This document shows positions 7,078 through 14,939 of a stretch of 15,445 bases of DNA, in pieces; positions within the stretch are counted from its first letter, which is position 1, and every line of letters starts with the position of its first letter. Source of the DNA: an uncultured Faecalibacterium sp. (lineage in GTDB: Bacteria > Bacillota > Clostridia > Oscillospirales > Ruminococcaceae); contig CABQHF010000020.1 of the NCBI GenBank assembly GCA_902463905.1, positions 1 through 15,445 of the forward strand, in the 5' to 3' direction. Position numbers and translations under genes: made by a program. Under the pieces are notes generated by a model. It saw only the letters and a program-made list of their open reading frames with translations. It was not told the origin of the DNA and made no database searches.

Positions 7078-8232
7078 ATGCTGAAGCAGTACACATTAAG
7101 AATGCCGGGCGCGGTCTTCGGAGGCGAGGACAGTCTGGACAACCTGACGAACCTGGTCAAGGACAGCGCAAAGGTGGCTGTGTTCACTGATAAAGGTATC
7201 GAGGCCACTGGCCTGGCGGCTCTGGTCACGGCCAAGATCGCGCAGGCCGGCAAGGAGTACGTCGTGTTCGACGAGCTGCCCGTAGAGCCTTCCTACCAGC
7301 AGGCACAGGCCGCCATCGATGCCTTCAAGGCATCGGGCGCAGACTTCATCGTGGCAGTGGGCGGCGGTTCCGTGATGGACATCGCAAAGCTGGCCTCCCT
7401 GCTCAAGACCGATGAGTACGGCGTCAAGGAACTGCTGGACACCCCGCTGCGGGCCCACAAGTGTGTTCCCACCCTGATGATCCCCACTACCGCAGGCACC
7501 GGTGCCGAGGCCACCCCCAACGCCATCGTGGCTGTGCCGGAAAAGGAAGTCAAGATCGGTATTGTCAACCCGGAAATGATCGCAGATTACGTCATCCTTG
7601 ACCCGATCATGATCAAGAAGCTGCCCCGCAAGATCGCTGCTTCCACCGGTGTGGACGCCCTGTGCCACGCCATTGAGTGCTGGACCAGCAACAAGGCAAA
7701 CGCCTTCAGCGATATGTACGCCATGTGGGCACTGGATCTGATCCTGAACAACATCGAAAAAGCCTGTGATGATCCCGAAGCTGTTCAGGCCAAGATCAAT
7801 ATGCAGACTGCAAGCTTCTACGCCGGTGTGGCCATCACCGCTTCCGGTACCACCGCAGTCCACGCTCTGAGTTACCCCATGGGCGGCAAGTATCATGTGG
7901 CCCACGGTGTTGCAAATGCCATCCTGCTGGTGCCCGTCATGCGCTTCAACGAGAGCGTCTGCCGTGAGAAATTCGCCGAAGCCTATGACCGCTGCGTCCA
8001 CGGCGAAAAGACCTGTACCACCGTGGAAGAGAAGAGCGCTTACATTATCCACTGGCTGGAAGAAATCGTCAAGCATCTGGACATCCCCACCAGCTACAAG
8101 GGCTTCGGCGTGAAGCCCGAAGATCTGGACGGCCTGGTGGAGGCCGGTATGCAGCAGCAGCGTCTGCTGGTGAACAACATGCGTCCCGTCACAGCCGAGG
8201 ACGCACGCAATATTTACCTGGAAGTTATTTGA
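7078..8232 (+). CDS. Iron-containing alcohol dehydrogenase (group III, FucO-like)
   Basis: 384 residues. The NAD(P) site GGGSVMD (95-101) and the segment PTTAGTGAEAT (136-146) are typical. Metal ligands by comparison with FucO are Asp193 and His197 (VDALCHAIE), His262 (VHALS) and His276 (AHG). The conserved active-site histidine four residues after the third ligand is Tyr266 here (HALSYPMGG). I place the start at the ATG at 7078, which has AAGGAGG at 7063-7069. An earlier in-frame ATG at 7057 overlaps the kinase stop and lacks such a site. The enzyme would interconvert an alcohol and an aldehyde or ketone, perhaps reducing the aldehyde released by the DapA-like aldolase or oxidising the hydroxy-acid substrate. 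Specificity is unknown. Confidence 0.88.
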   Translation: MLKQYTLRMPGAVFGGEDSLDNLTNLVKDSAKVAVFTDKGIEATGLAALVTAKIAQAGKEYVVFDELPVEPSYQQAQAAIDAFKASGADFIVAVGGGSVMDIAKLASLLKTDEYGVKELLDTPLRAHKCVPTLMIPTTAGTGAEATPNAIVAVPEKEVKIGIVNPEMIADYVILDPIMIKKLPRKIAASTGVDALCHAIECWTSNKANAFSDMYAMWALDLILNNIEKACDDPEAVQAKINMQTASFYAGVAITASGTTAVHALSYPMGGKYHVAHGVANAILLVPVMRFNESVCREKFAEAYDRCVHGEKTCTTVEEKSAYIIHWLEEIVKHLDIPTSYKGFGVKPEDLDGLVEAGMQQQRLLVNNMRPVTAEDARNIYLEVI

Positions 8233-8282
8233 ACCGCGTGAACAGAAAAACATAAATTTACATGAAAAAGGAGAAAGCGATT

Positions 8283-9191
8283 ATGAAGAACGTTCCTATG
8301 AAAGGCATCATCACCCCCATCCTGACCCCCATGAACCCCGATGAGACCGTGAACCTGGAAGTCCTCCGCCAGCAGATCGAGCGTCTGATCCAGGGCGGCG
8401 TCCACGGCATCTTCCCCATTGGCACCAACGGCGAGGCCTACGCACTGTCCTTTGACGAAAAGCTGGCCATCATCGAGACCTGTGTGGATCAGGTCAAGGG
8501 CCGTGTTCCCGTTTACGCAGGTACCGGCTGCATCACCACCCGCGAGACCATTGAGCTGAGCAAGCGTGCTGCCGACCTGGGTGCCGACATCTTGTCCATC
8601 ATCACCCCCAGCTTCGCCGTGGCTTCTCAGAAAGAGATGTACGACCACTACGTGGAAGTGGCAAAGCATGTGGATGTTCCCATCGTGCTGTACAACATCC
8701 CCGCACGTACCGGCAACAAGCTGCTGCCCGAAACCGTTGCCAAGCTGGCAAAGGACGTTGACGTGATCATGGGTGCCAAGGACTCCAGCGGTGACTGGGA
8801 CAACCTGCAGACTTACATCCGTCTGACCCAGGATCTGGACAAGGGCTTCAAGGTCCTGTCCGGCAACGACTCCCTGATCCTCAAGTCCCTGCAGGCCGGC
8901 GGCGCAGGCGGCATTGCTGGCTGCTCCAACGTTTACCCCCATGTCCTGTCCTCTATCTACAACCTGTTCGTGGAAGGCAAGATCGAGGAAGCACAGGCCG
9001 CTCAGGATTCCATCGCAAGCTTCCGTGCCGTGTTCAAGTACGGCAACCCCAACACCGTCGTCAAGAAGGCCGCTGCTCTGCTGGGCAACCCCGTGGGCGA
9101 GTGCCGCCGTCCCTTCTCCTACCTGAGCGAAGAGGGCACTGAGGCCCTGCGCAAGGTGCTGGAAGAGAACAAGGCAAAGGGCATGGCCTGA
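8283..9191 (+). CDS. DapA-superfamily aldolase or hydro-lyase (DHDPS/NAL family)
   Basis: 302 residues, a typical class I TIM-barrel lyase of this family. The Schiff-base lysine is Lys166 (MGAKDSSGD), the catalytic tyrosine Tyr137 and the carboxylate-binding arginine Arg142 lie in VLYNIPARTG, and the GTxGE loop reads GTNGE (47-51). In lysine-pathway DHDPS the loop is GTTGE, so the Asn, together with the catabolic operon, argues against a role in lysine synthesis. Family members split 2-keto acids into pyruvate plus an aldehyde, or dehydrate sugar acids. The ATG at 8283 is preferred because AGGAG sits nine bases upstream; the in-frame ATG at 8262 has no site. It is 50 bases after the dehydrogenase. 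The substrate is not known. Confidence 0.87.
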   Translation: MKNVPMKGIITPILTPMNPDETVNLEVLRQQIERLIQGGVHGIFPIGTNGEAYALSFDEKLAIIETCVDQVKGRVPVYAGTGCITTRETIELSKRAADLGADILSIITPSFAVASQKEMYDHYVEVAKHVDVPIVLYNIPARTGNKLLPETVAKLAKDVDVIMGAKDSSGDWDNLQTYIRLTQDLDKGFKVLSGNDSLILKSLQAGGAGGIAGCSNVYPHVLSSIYNLFVEGKIEEAQAAQDSIASFRAVFKYGNPNTVVKKAAALLGNPVGECRRPFSYLSEEGTEALRKVLEENKAKGMA

Positions 9192-9214
9192 TCTGAAAAC
9201 AGGAGGGAACAAGG

Positions 9215-10288
9215 ATGGAGCGTCCTATCGTTGGTATTTCTATGGGCGACCCCTTTGGCAATGGACCGGAGATCACCGTGAAGGCGCTGAACGATCCGGA
9301 GGTCTACAAGACCTGCAAGCCGCTGGTGGTGGGGGATCGCTCTTGCATGGAATATGCACTGGCCGTGTCCCAAAAGGTCAACGGCATCGACCTGAAGCTG
9401 AATCTGGTGGAAAGCCCCGCACAGGGCCGCTATGAGTACGGCACCATTGATCTGATCGATCTGGGCATCGTGCCCAAAGACAAGATCCCCGATACGCTGG
9501 CAGAGGAGCACCCGAAGGCCTTTGACGTAGGCCCCTGCGCTCTGGGCGGCGAGGCAGCCTTCCAGTATGTGGTCAAGGTCATCGACTTGGCTATGAAGAA
9601 AGAGATCCAGGCCACTGTGACCAACGCCCTGAGCAAGGAAGCCATCAATATGGCAGGCCACCACTACTCCGGCCACACTGAGATCTATGCCGAGTACACC
9701 GGAACCAAGAAATACGCCATGATGCTGGCTCACCACGATTTCCGTGTGGTCCACGTTTCCACCCATGTGTCGCTGCGGGAAGCATGCGACCGGGTGAAGA
9801 AGGCCCGCGTGCTGGAAGTTATCGAGATCGCTGACAAGGTCTGCAAGGATATGGGCATTGAGCATCCGAAGGTGGCTGTGGCCGGTCTGAATCCCCACTG
9901 CGGTGAGAACGGACTGTTCGGCCGGGAGGAAATCGAGGAGATCAAGCCCGCCATCGATGCCGCCAAGGCCGAGGGCATTGATGCTATCGGCCCCTGCCCC
10001 CCGGACAGTGTATTCAGTCAGGCCATCGGCGGCTGGTACGACATCGTGGTGGTCATGTACCACGATCAGGGCCACATCCCCATTAAGACTGTCGGCTTTG
10101 TGTATGACCGCGAGAAGCAGTCTTGGAAGGCCGTGGAGGGTGTGAATATCACTCTGGGCCTCCCCATCGTCCGTGTCAGCGTGGACCATGGCACAGGCTA
10201 TGCACTGGCGGGTACCGGCACCAGCAACGAGCTGAGCTTGGTGAATTCCATCGCATACGCCGCAAGCTTCGGAAAAAACAGGACCTGA
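9215..10288 (+). CDS. pdxA2: PdxA2-type 4-phospho-hydroxyacid dehydrogenase (decarboxylating)
   Basis: 357 residues of the PdxA family. The N-terminal signature is MGDPFGNGPEI (10-20). Metal-binding histidines are His154 (GHTE), His184 (STHVSL) and His283 (YHDQGHIPIK), and NPHCGENGLFG is at 226-236. PdxA itself oxidises 4-phosphohydroxythreonine in pyridoxal phosphate synthesis. The PdxA2 branch oxidises and decarboxylates D-threonate or erythronate 4-phosphate to dihydroxyacetone phosphate. The neighbouring DUF1537 kinase and transporter genes support the PdxA2 role. A strong AGGAGG (9201-9206) precedes the ATG by eight bases, and the gap to the aldolase gene is 23 bases. The symbol is given on family plus context; the exact stereochemistry is inferred. 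Confidence 0.85.
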   Translation: MERPIVGISMGDPFGNGPEITVKALNDPEVYKTCKPLVVGDRSCMEYALAVSQKVNGIDLKLNLVESPAQGRYEYGTIDLIDLGIVPKDKIPDTLAEEHPKAFDVGPCALGGEAAFQYVVKVIDLAMKKEIQATVTNALSKEAINMAGHHYSGHTEIYAEYTGTKKYAMMLAHHDFRVVHVSTHVSLREACDRVKKARVLEVIEIADKVCKDMGIEHPKVAVAGLNPHCGENGLFGREEIEEIKPAIDAAKAEGIDAIGPCPPDSVFSQAIGGWYDIVVVMYHDQGHIPIKTVGFVYDREKQSWKAVEGVNITLGLPIVRVSVDHGTGYALAGTGTSNELSLVNSIAYAASFGKNRT

Positions 10289-10300
10289 AGGAGAAACACT

Positions 10301-11287
10301 ATGAAATTTGTTATGACGCAGTCGATCTGCCCGGAAGGCATCGAAAAGCTGAAGGCTGACACCAACGGTCAGGTCGAGATCATTGCAGAAGATAATCCGG
10401 ACCCCAATAACTACTTAGACGACATGCAGGACGCCGATGCCCTGATCGTCCGCATCGCAAAGTGCGATGCCCATGCCATTGAGAACAGTCCCAAACTGAA
10501 GGTCATTGGCCGCACCGGTGTGGGCTACGACTCCGTGGACGTGAAGAAAGCCACTGAGCTGGGCATCCCCGTGGTTATCACCCCGGGTGCCAACAACCGC
10601 AGTGTGGCAGAACATGCCGTGGCTATGATGTTTGCCCTCTCCAAGAACCTCTACGAGGGTCAGGTGGAGACCGAGAAGGGCAACTGGGAGATCCGCGGTG
10701 TCCACAAGGCCTTCGAGCTGGAAGGCAAGACCGTGGGTGTCATCGGTCTGGGTGCCATTGGCCGCGAGACCGCAAAGATCTGTCAGGGCGTGGGCATGAA
10801 AGTGGCCGGTTACGACCCCTTCATGAGTCAGGACAAGATCGAGGCTCTGGGTGCTGAATATTACGCCGATTACAAGGAGCTGCTGAAGGTGGCCGACATC
10901 GTCACCGTCCATGTGCCCCTGACCGACCAGACCCGCGACATGATCAGTGCAGCCGAGCTGGCCACCATGAAAAAGACCGCTCTGGTCATCAACTGCAGCC
11001 GCGGCGGCATCGTGAACGAAGCCGACCTGTGCGCAGCTTTGCGGGCCGGCACCATTGCCGGTGCTGGCACCGACGTGTTCTGCAACGAGCCGCCCAAGCC
11101 GGATGATCCGCTGCTGAACACCCCCAACCTGATCGTCAGCCCCCACTCCGCCGCACAGACCCGCGAAGCCGTCATTAAGATGGCCAATATGTGCGTGGAC
11201 GGCTGCTTGGCCGTTATCCGCGGCGAGAAGTGGCCCTTCGTGGCAGATAAGAAGGTCTACGATCATCCCAAGTGGGCTGATAAGTAA
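10301..11287 (+). CDS. D-2-hydroxyacid dehydrogenase (SerA/hydroxypyruvate reductase type)
   Basis: 328 residues, a single catalytic-plus-Rossmann unit without the C-terminal ACT domain of many biosynthetic SerA proteins. GLGAIG (149-154) forms the dinucleotide loop and Asp172 in YDP suggests NAD preference. The catalytic Arg234 (NCSRGG), Glu263 (CNEPP) and His282 (SPHSAAQT) are all present. It may reduce glyoxylate or hydroxypyruvate from the pathway, or oxidise an incoming 2-hydroxy acid. The AAGGAG ribosome site overlaps the PdxA2 stop codon and the gap is 12 bases, indicating tight co-expression. It is the last enzyme before the transporter genes. Confidence 0.87.
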   Translation: MKFVMTQSICPEGIEKLKADTNGQVEIIAEDNPDPNNYLDDMQDADALIVRIAKCDAHAIENSPKLKVIGRTGVGYDSVDVKKATELGIPVVITPGANNRSVAEHAVAMMFALSKNLYEGQVETEKGNWEIRGVHKAFELEGKTVGVIGLGAIGRETAKICQGVGMKVAGYDPFMSQDKIEALGAEYYADYKELLKVADIVTVHVPLTDQTRDMISAAELATMKKTALVINCSRGGIVNEADLCAALRAGTIAGAGTDVFCNEPPKPDDPLLNTPNLIVSPHSAAQTREAVIKMANMCVDGCLAVIRGEKWPFVADKKVYDHPKWADK

Positions 11288-11340
11288 TACGGGCTTTCGG
11301 GAGCCGCCCTGCCTGTAAAGAAAAATAGGGAGAACAGCTT

Positions 11341-11877
11341 ATGAAATACGAAAAATACAATAAGGGGAAGAACAATCTGTTCAGCGGCATCGTTCTGGGC
11401 GGTTTTGCCATCGCCTACCTGATCGGTGCAGCGATGATCAAGATCCCAAAGATGCTTTCCGCATCGCTCCTCAACGCCTCGTCCGTGCCCAAGCTGTGGG
11501 GCGTGCTGCTGCTGATCCTCGGCATCGTGCTGATCGTCCGCGGCCTGCGCGTGATGAAGGCGGAAAAGGCAGCGGGCAATGCACCGGAAAAAAAGACCGC
11601 ATCGGATGCGGCCAAGGGCTTCTGGGCTGACAACCGCGCCGTCGTGGAGATGTTCGTGGTGCTTCTGGTCTACATCGCCCTGATCCAGCCGGTGGGCTTC
11701 CTGATCTCCACCTTCCTGTTCCTGTTTGCAGAGTTCAATATCCTGACTTACAAAGAGGACCGGAAGCTGGGCTTTTCCGTGGTCTTCGCACTGGTGTGCG
11801 CCGTGGGCATTTACGCCATGTTCAAGTACGGCTTCAAGATGCCGCTTCCGCAGGGCATCCTGAAGGGAATCTTTTAA
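11341..11877 (+). CDS. tctB: Tripartite tricarboxylate transporter small membrane subunit TctB
   Basis: 178 residues with four hydrophobic helices at about 16-37, 57-75, 98-130 and 140-160, the TctB pattern. A charged Lys/Ala-rich loop (about 76-95) separates the first and second pairs. The exact role of the small subunit is not well understood; it forms the membrane complex with TctA. It follows the dehydrogenase by 53 bases that include a weak GGCT/AGCC hairpin, and AGGGAG (11327-11332) is its ribosome site. Sequence conservation of TctB is low, so the call rests on size, helices and its place directly before tctA. Confidence 0.82.
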   Translation: MKYEKYNKGKNNLFSGIVLGGFAIAYLIGAAMIKIPKMLSASLLNASSVPKLWGVLLLILGIVLIVRGLRVMKAEKAAGNAPEKKTASDAAKGFWADNRAVVEMFVVLLVYIALIQPVGFLISTFLFLFAEFNILTYKEDRKLGFSVVFALVCAVGIYAMFKYGFKMPLPQGILKGIF

Positions 11878-11895
11878 GGAGGGAAGGTACAGATT

Positions 11896-13419
11896 ATGTT
11901 GATGGAAGGTTTTTCCATGGTCCTGAGCGACCCGTTAAGCGTCGTTCTGGTGGCCGTGGGCACTCTGATCGGCACCATCTTCGGTGCCATTCCCGGTCTG
12001 ACGGCTACCATGGCCGTTACGATCTGCCTGCCCATGACCTTTGCAATGAGTGACAGCCGCGCCATTGCCCTGCTGATGGCTCTGTACATCGGCGGTATTT
12101 CCGGCGGTCTGGTCTCCTCGATCCTGCTGAACATCCCCGGTACGCCTGCCTCGATGGTCACCGCCTTCGACGGCGCACCCATGGCCCGCAAGGGCGAGGG
12201 TGCCAAGGCACTTGGCACCGGCATCTTCTTCTCGTTTCTGGGCACCATTTTTGGTCTGATCGCTCTGATCATCATTGCACCGTATCTGGCTGCAGTGGCC
12301 ATCAAGTTTGGTGCATTCGAGTACTGCGCTCTGTCCATCTTCTCCCTGTCGCTGGTCATCTCACTGGCCGGCAAGGATATGGTCAAGGGTCTGGCAGCTG
12401 CCCTTCTGGGCGTCATGTTCTCCACCTTCGGCATCTCCACCTTCGACAGCATCGTCCGCTACGATTTCGGCAGCGTGAACATGCAGTCCGGCTTCCAGCA
12501 GCTGGTGGTCCTGATCGGCCTGTACGCCATCCCTGAAGTGGTAGGCGTTGCCCAGAAGGTCGTGAAACCCAAAGTTATCATGCAGCAGAACACCACCGTG
12601 GATAAGATCCATGGTCTGGGCTTCACCTGGCAGGAGTTCAAGAGCCAGATCGGCAACTTCTTCATCGCAGCCGCCATCGGCACCGGCATCGGCATCCTGC
12701 CCGGCATCGGCGGCGGTACTGCCGGTATCATGTCCTACACCACTATCAAGAACCGCTCCAAGACTCCTGAAAAGTTCGGCACCGGCATTATGGACGGCGT
12801 CGTGGCTTCTGAAACTGCAAACAACGCTGCCATCGGCGGCGCAATGATCCCCCTGCTGACCCTTGGCATCCCCGGCGACGGCATCACAGCCATCCTGCTG
12901 GGCAGCCTGATCATCCACGGCATCGCCCCTGGTCCGCTGATCTTTGAGAAGAGCGGCGCACTGATGTACTCCATCTACCTGATCATCGGCCTGTCCTCCC
13001 TGTTCATGATGATCTTCATGCTGTTCGGCATCAAGGGCTTCGTCAAGATCCTTTCCGCTCCGCAGGGCCTGCTGATGCCCATCATCCTGTGCATGTGCTG
13101 TGTGGGTGCCTTTGGCTGCTCCAACCGCATGTTCGATGTCTGGTGCCTGCTGATCTTCGGCCTGATCGCTGTTGTCATTCGCGCCATGGAGCTGCCCATC
13201 ATGCCCGTGGCCATCGGCTTCATTCTGGGACCCATCTTTGAAAAGAACCTCCGCCGTGCAGAGTCCTTTATGACCAGCGGCCCCGCAGAGCTGCTGCATC
13301 ACCCCATCGCTCTGGTCATTCTGGTGATCACCGTTGTGATGATCGTCTTCAGCCTGCGTTCCAACAAGCGTGCTGCCGAGCGTGAGGCTGCGGCTGCCGC
13401 TGCCGAGGAGCAGGAGTGA
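11896..13419 (+). CDS. tctA: Tripartite tricarboxylate transporter large membrane subunit TctA
   Basis: 507 residues, the usual length, with about a dozen membrane helices. The family signature regions are clear: GAIPGLTATMAV near the N-terminus, and the repeat-related LPGIGGGTAGIMSY with GIPGDGITAILLGSL in the middle. TctA is the sodium-coupled transport channel of the TTT system and receives the substrate from the TctC lipoprotein. The ATG lies 18 bases after the tctB stop behind AGGAGGGAAGG; a second ATG two codons in (11902) is also possible. The C-terminus ends in an Ala/Glu-rich tail. TTT substrates include citrate, tartrate and other carboxylates, consistent with a hydroxy-acid pathway. 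Confidence 0.93.
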   Translation: MLMEGFSMVLSDPLSVVLVAVGTLIGTIFGAIPGLTATMAVTICLPMTFAMSDSRAIALLMALYIGGISGGLVSSILLNIPGTPASMVTAFDGAPMARKGEGAKALGTGIFFSFLGTIFGLIALIIIAPYLAAVAIKFGAFEYCALSIFSLSLVISLAGKDMVKGLAAALLGVMFSTFGISTFDSIVRYDFGSVNMQSGFQQLVVLIGLYAIPEVVGVAQKVVKPKVIMQQNTTVDKIHGLGFTWQEFKSQIGNFFIAAAIGTGIGILPGIGGGTAGIMSYTTIKNRSKTPEKFGTGIMDGVVASETANNAAIGGAMIPLLTLGIPGDGITAILLGSLIIHGIAPGPLIFEKSGALMYSIYLIIGLSSLFMMIFMLFGIKGFVKILSAPQGLLMPIILCMCCVGAFGCSNRMFDVWCLLIFGLIAVVIRAMELPIMPVAIGFILGPIFEKNLRRAESFMTSGPAELLHHPIALVILVITVVMIVFSLRSNKRAAEREAAAAAAEEQE

Positions 13420-13432
13420 TCCGAATACATAC

Positions 13433-13456
13433 CAGACGCTTGTTGTGCAGCGTCTG
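13433..13456 (+). other. Intercistronic stem-loop between tctA and tctC
   Basis: CAGACGC and GCGTCTG form a perfect 7-base stem with a 10-base loop, with no T-run after it. It sits in the longest gap of the transporter block (67 bases). It may protect or process the mRNA so that TctC is made in excess. Confidence 0.5.
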
Positions 13457-13486
13457 TCAAGAAACACAAGAAGAAAGGAAATTACC

Positions 13487-14533
13487 ATGAAAAAGATCTC
13501 GCGTCGTTCGTTCCTGTCCGCTATGGGTATTGTGGGTGCCGCTGCTGCCCTGACCGCCTGCGGCGGTTCTTCCAGCTCCACCGCTGCTTCTTCCTCTGCC
13601 GCTTCTACTGCCGGCAGCACCGCAGCCGCTGGCAGCGCCGAAAAGCCTGCCGATTACCCCAACGCTTCCATGAGCCTTGTGGTCGGCTTCAACCCCGGCG
13701 GTGACTCCGACCTGAACAACCGCCTGATGGCACAGTATGTGGAGCCTTCGTTCGGCCAGTCCATCGCCGTGACCAACATGGCTGGTTCCAACAGCTCCGT
13801 TGCTCTGACCCAGTATCAGAGCACCCCCACCGATGGCTACACCATTCTGGGCACCAACAGTGCCGCTCTGGTCAACAACTACGCTTCCGGCACCTGCCAG
13901 TACAGCTACGAAGACTTTGAGGTCATTGCAGTCTTTGGCCGTGCCCCCGGCGATATGCTGTTTGCCAACAAGGCTTCCGGTATCACCTCCATGGAAGACC
14001 TGCTGGAGAAGTCCAAGGCCAACCCCAACTCCATCAAGATGGGCATGTCCTCCGGCGGCAACACCCACGTCTACGCTCTGCTGCTGCAGCAGGCCGGCTT
14101 CGCGTGCAACATCGTTGACGGCGGCGATGGTTCCGATCGTATCGCAGCTCTGGTGGGCGGCCACGTGGATGTCTGCTTCGTGCCGTACCTGACCGCGAAG
14201 GAATACGTTGAGAACGGCGACGTTGTGCCTCTGTGCACCATCGGTGACCGCTGCTCCGCTCTGCCGGATACCCCCTCCATCAACGAGAACGGCTACGTGG
14301 AGAACAACTTTAACAACTACTACGTCTGGCTGGCACCCAAGGGCACCGATGCAGGCATCGTTTCCTATCTGGCTTCTCTGTGCGAGGACGTTGCGAACAA
14401 CAACGAGAAGTACGCCGCAGATCAGCAGGCCATCAACTTCAACGATCCGTTCATCGTGACCGGTCAGGACGCAATCGACCTGCTGGCTGAGCTGCAGGAC
14501 GTTGCAAACGAGAATGTCAAGGTTCTGGGCTGA
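13487..14533 (+). CDS. tctC: TTT solute-binding lipoprotein TctC
   Basis: 348 residues. The signal peptide has a twin-arginine-like SRRSFLS (5-11), a hydrophobic core and the lipobox LTAC with Cys25 as lipid-anchored residue. A Ser/Thr/Ala linker (about 28-50) then leads to the Bug/TctC fold, with VVGFNPGGDSDLNNRLMAQY and GSNSSVALTQY typical of the family. It would capture the substrate outside the cell and pass it to TctAB. The ATG at 13487 with AAAGGA upstream is chosen because it opens the signal peptide; the frame is open upstream into tctA, but that part is out of frame with tctA and has no meaning. SBP-last order (B-A-C) differs from the classical tctCBA order. Confidence 0.92.
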   Translation: MKKISRRSFLSAMGIVGAAAALTACGGSSSSTAASSSAASTAGSTAAAGSAEKPADYPNASMSLVVGFNPGGDSDLNNRLMAQYVEPSFGQSIAVTNMAGSNSSVALTQYQSTPTDGYTILGTNSAALVNNYASGTCQYSYEDFEVIAVFGRAPGDMLFANKASGITSMEDLLEKSKANPNSIKMGMSSGGNTHVYALLLQQAGFACNIVDGGDGSDRIAALVGGHVDVCFVPYLTAKEYVENGDVVPLCTIGDRCSALPDTPSINENGYVENNFNNYYVWLAPKGTDAGIVSYLASLCEDVANNNEKYAADQQAINFNDPFIVTGQDAIDLLAELQDVANENVKVLG

Positions 14534-14588
14534 TCCTGAAAGATTGCGTTTCTCCTTATCTTGGTCATACCAGCATTAAAAAGCGAAA

Positions 14589-14629
14589 GAACGGCCTGAA
14601 TTCTGTACTGCACAGGATTCAGGCCGTTC
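14589..14629 (+). terminator. Long hairpin terminating the catabolic operon
   Basis: GAACGGCCTGAATTCTGT (14589-14606) pairs with the segment 14612-14629, 18 positions with a single G-U pair, around a 5-base loop. It starts 55 bases after the tctC stop. The plus-strand tail is only GGGCTTATTG, whereas the minus-strand tail is T-rich (TTTCGCTTTTTAAT). It probably works in both directions and is stronger for transcription arriving from the right. Confidence 0.65.
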
Positions 14630-14842
14630 GGGCTTATTGTGTGGGAGAGTTTGTACGCCTTTACCAACATTTTCGTCCGGCAAAGCATCGGTATGATGTG
14701 GTCTATGTTTTCACCCTGTCCGAAGTAAAGGAAGCGGCACATTTTTCCAAAATGTGGAATCCGATATAATCGTCTGATAGCGGTAGGTTTGAACTGGTGG
14801 AAGAAATAGTTTTAAGTTGTTGTTAAGCTGTTATTTTCCCTA

Positions 14843-14871
14843 TTGCAATCCGTTGCAAAGTATGGTATATA
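14843..14871 (+). promoter_or_regulatory. Promoter of the serine recombinase gene
   Basis: TTGCAA (14843-14848), a 17-base spacer and TATATA (14866-14871). Transcription should begin near 14878, leaving a leader of about 60 bases. A second TTGCAA lies inside the spacer. Confidence 0.5.
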
Positions 14872-14894
14872 CATTATACGAAACGTTGCTCTGA

Positions 14895-14912
14895 TGAACG
14901 TATTACCGTTCA
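14895..14912. repeat. Palindrome in the recombinase leader
   Basis: TGAACG and CGTTCA form a perfect 6-base inverted repeat with the loop TATTAC. It lies between the predicted promoter and the start codon and could be an operator or a small RNA hairpin. Confidence 0.3.
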
Positions 14913-14939
14913 ATGATGTATAAATGGGAGGTGCTTGCC

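Larger units (their letters stand above)
14630..14939. other. AT-rich gap before the recombinase gene
   Basis: About 310 bases with no supported gene. The first half contains an open plus-strand frame (ending at 14766) without a ribosome site and partly inside the hairpin, which I do not call. The second half is AT-rich and holds the recombinase promoter, two TTGCAA repeats four bases apart, and the TGAACG/CGTTCA palindrome. Serine recombinase attachment sites often lie beside the gene, but none can be defined here. Confidence 0.4.

Noticed and set aside
9215..10288. Biosynthetic PdxA for vitamin B6
   Set aside because: The family fits, but the kinase, transporter and regulator neighbours point to the catabolic PdxA2 role.
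14581..14766. An open plus-strand frame of about 60 codons reading through the operon terminator
   Set aside because: It has no start with a ribosome site, and a third of it is the palindromic hairpin; it is more likely chance.
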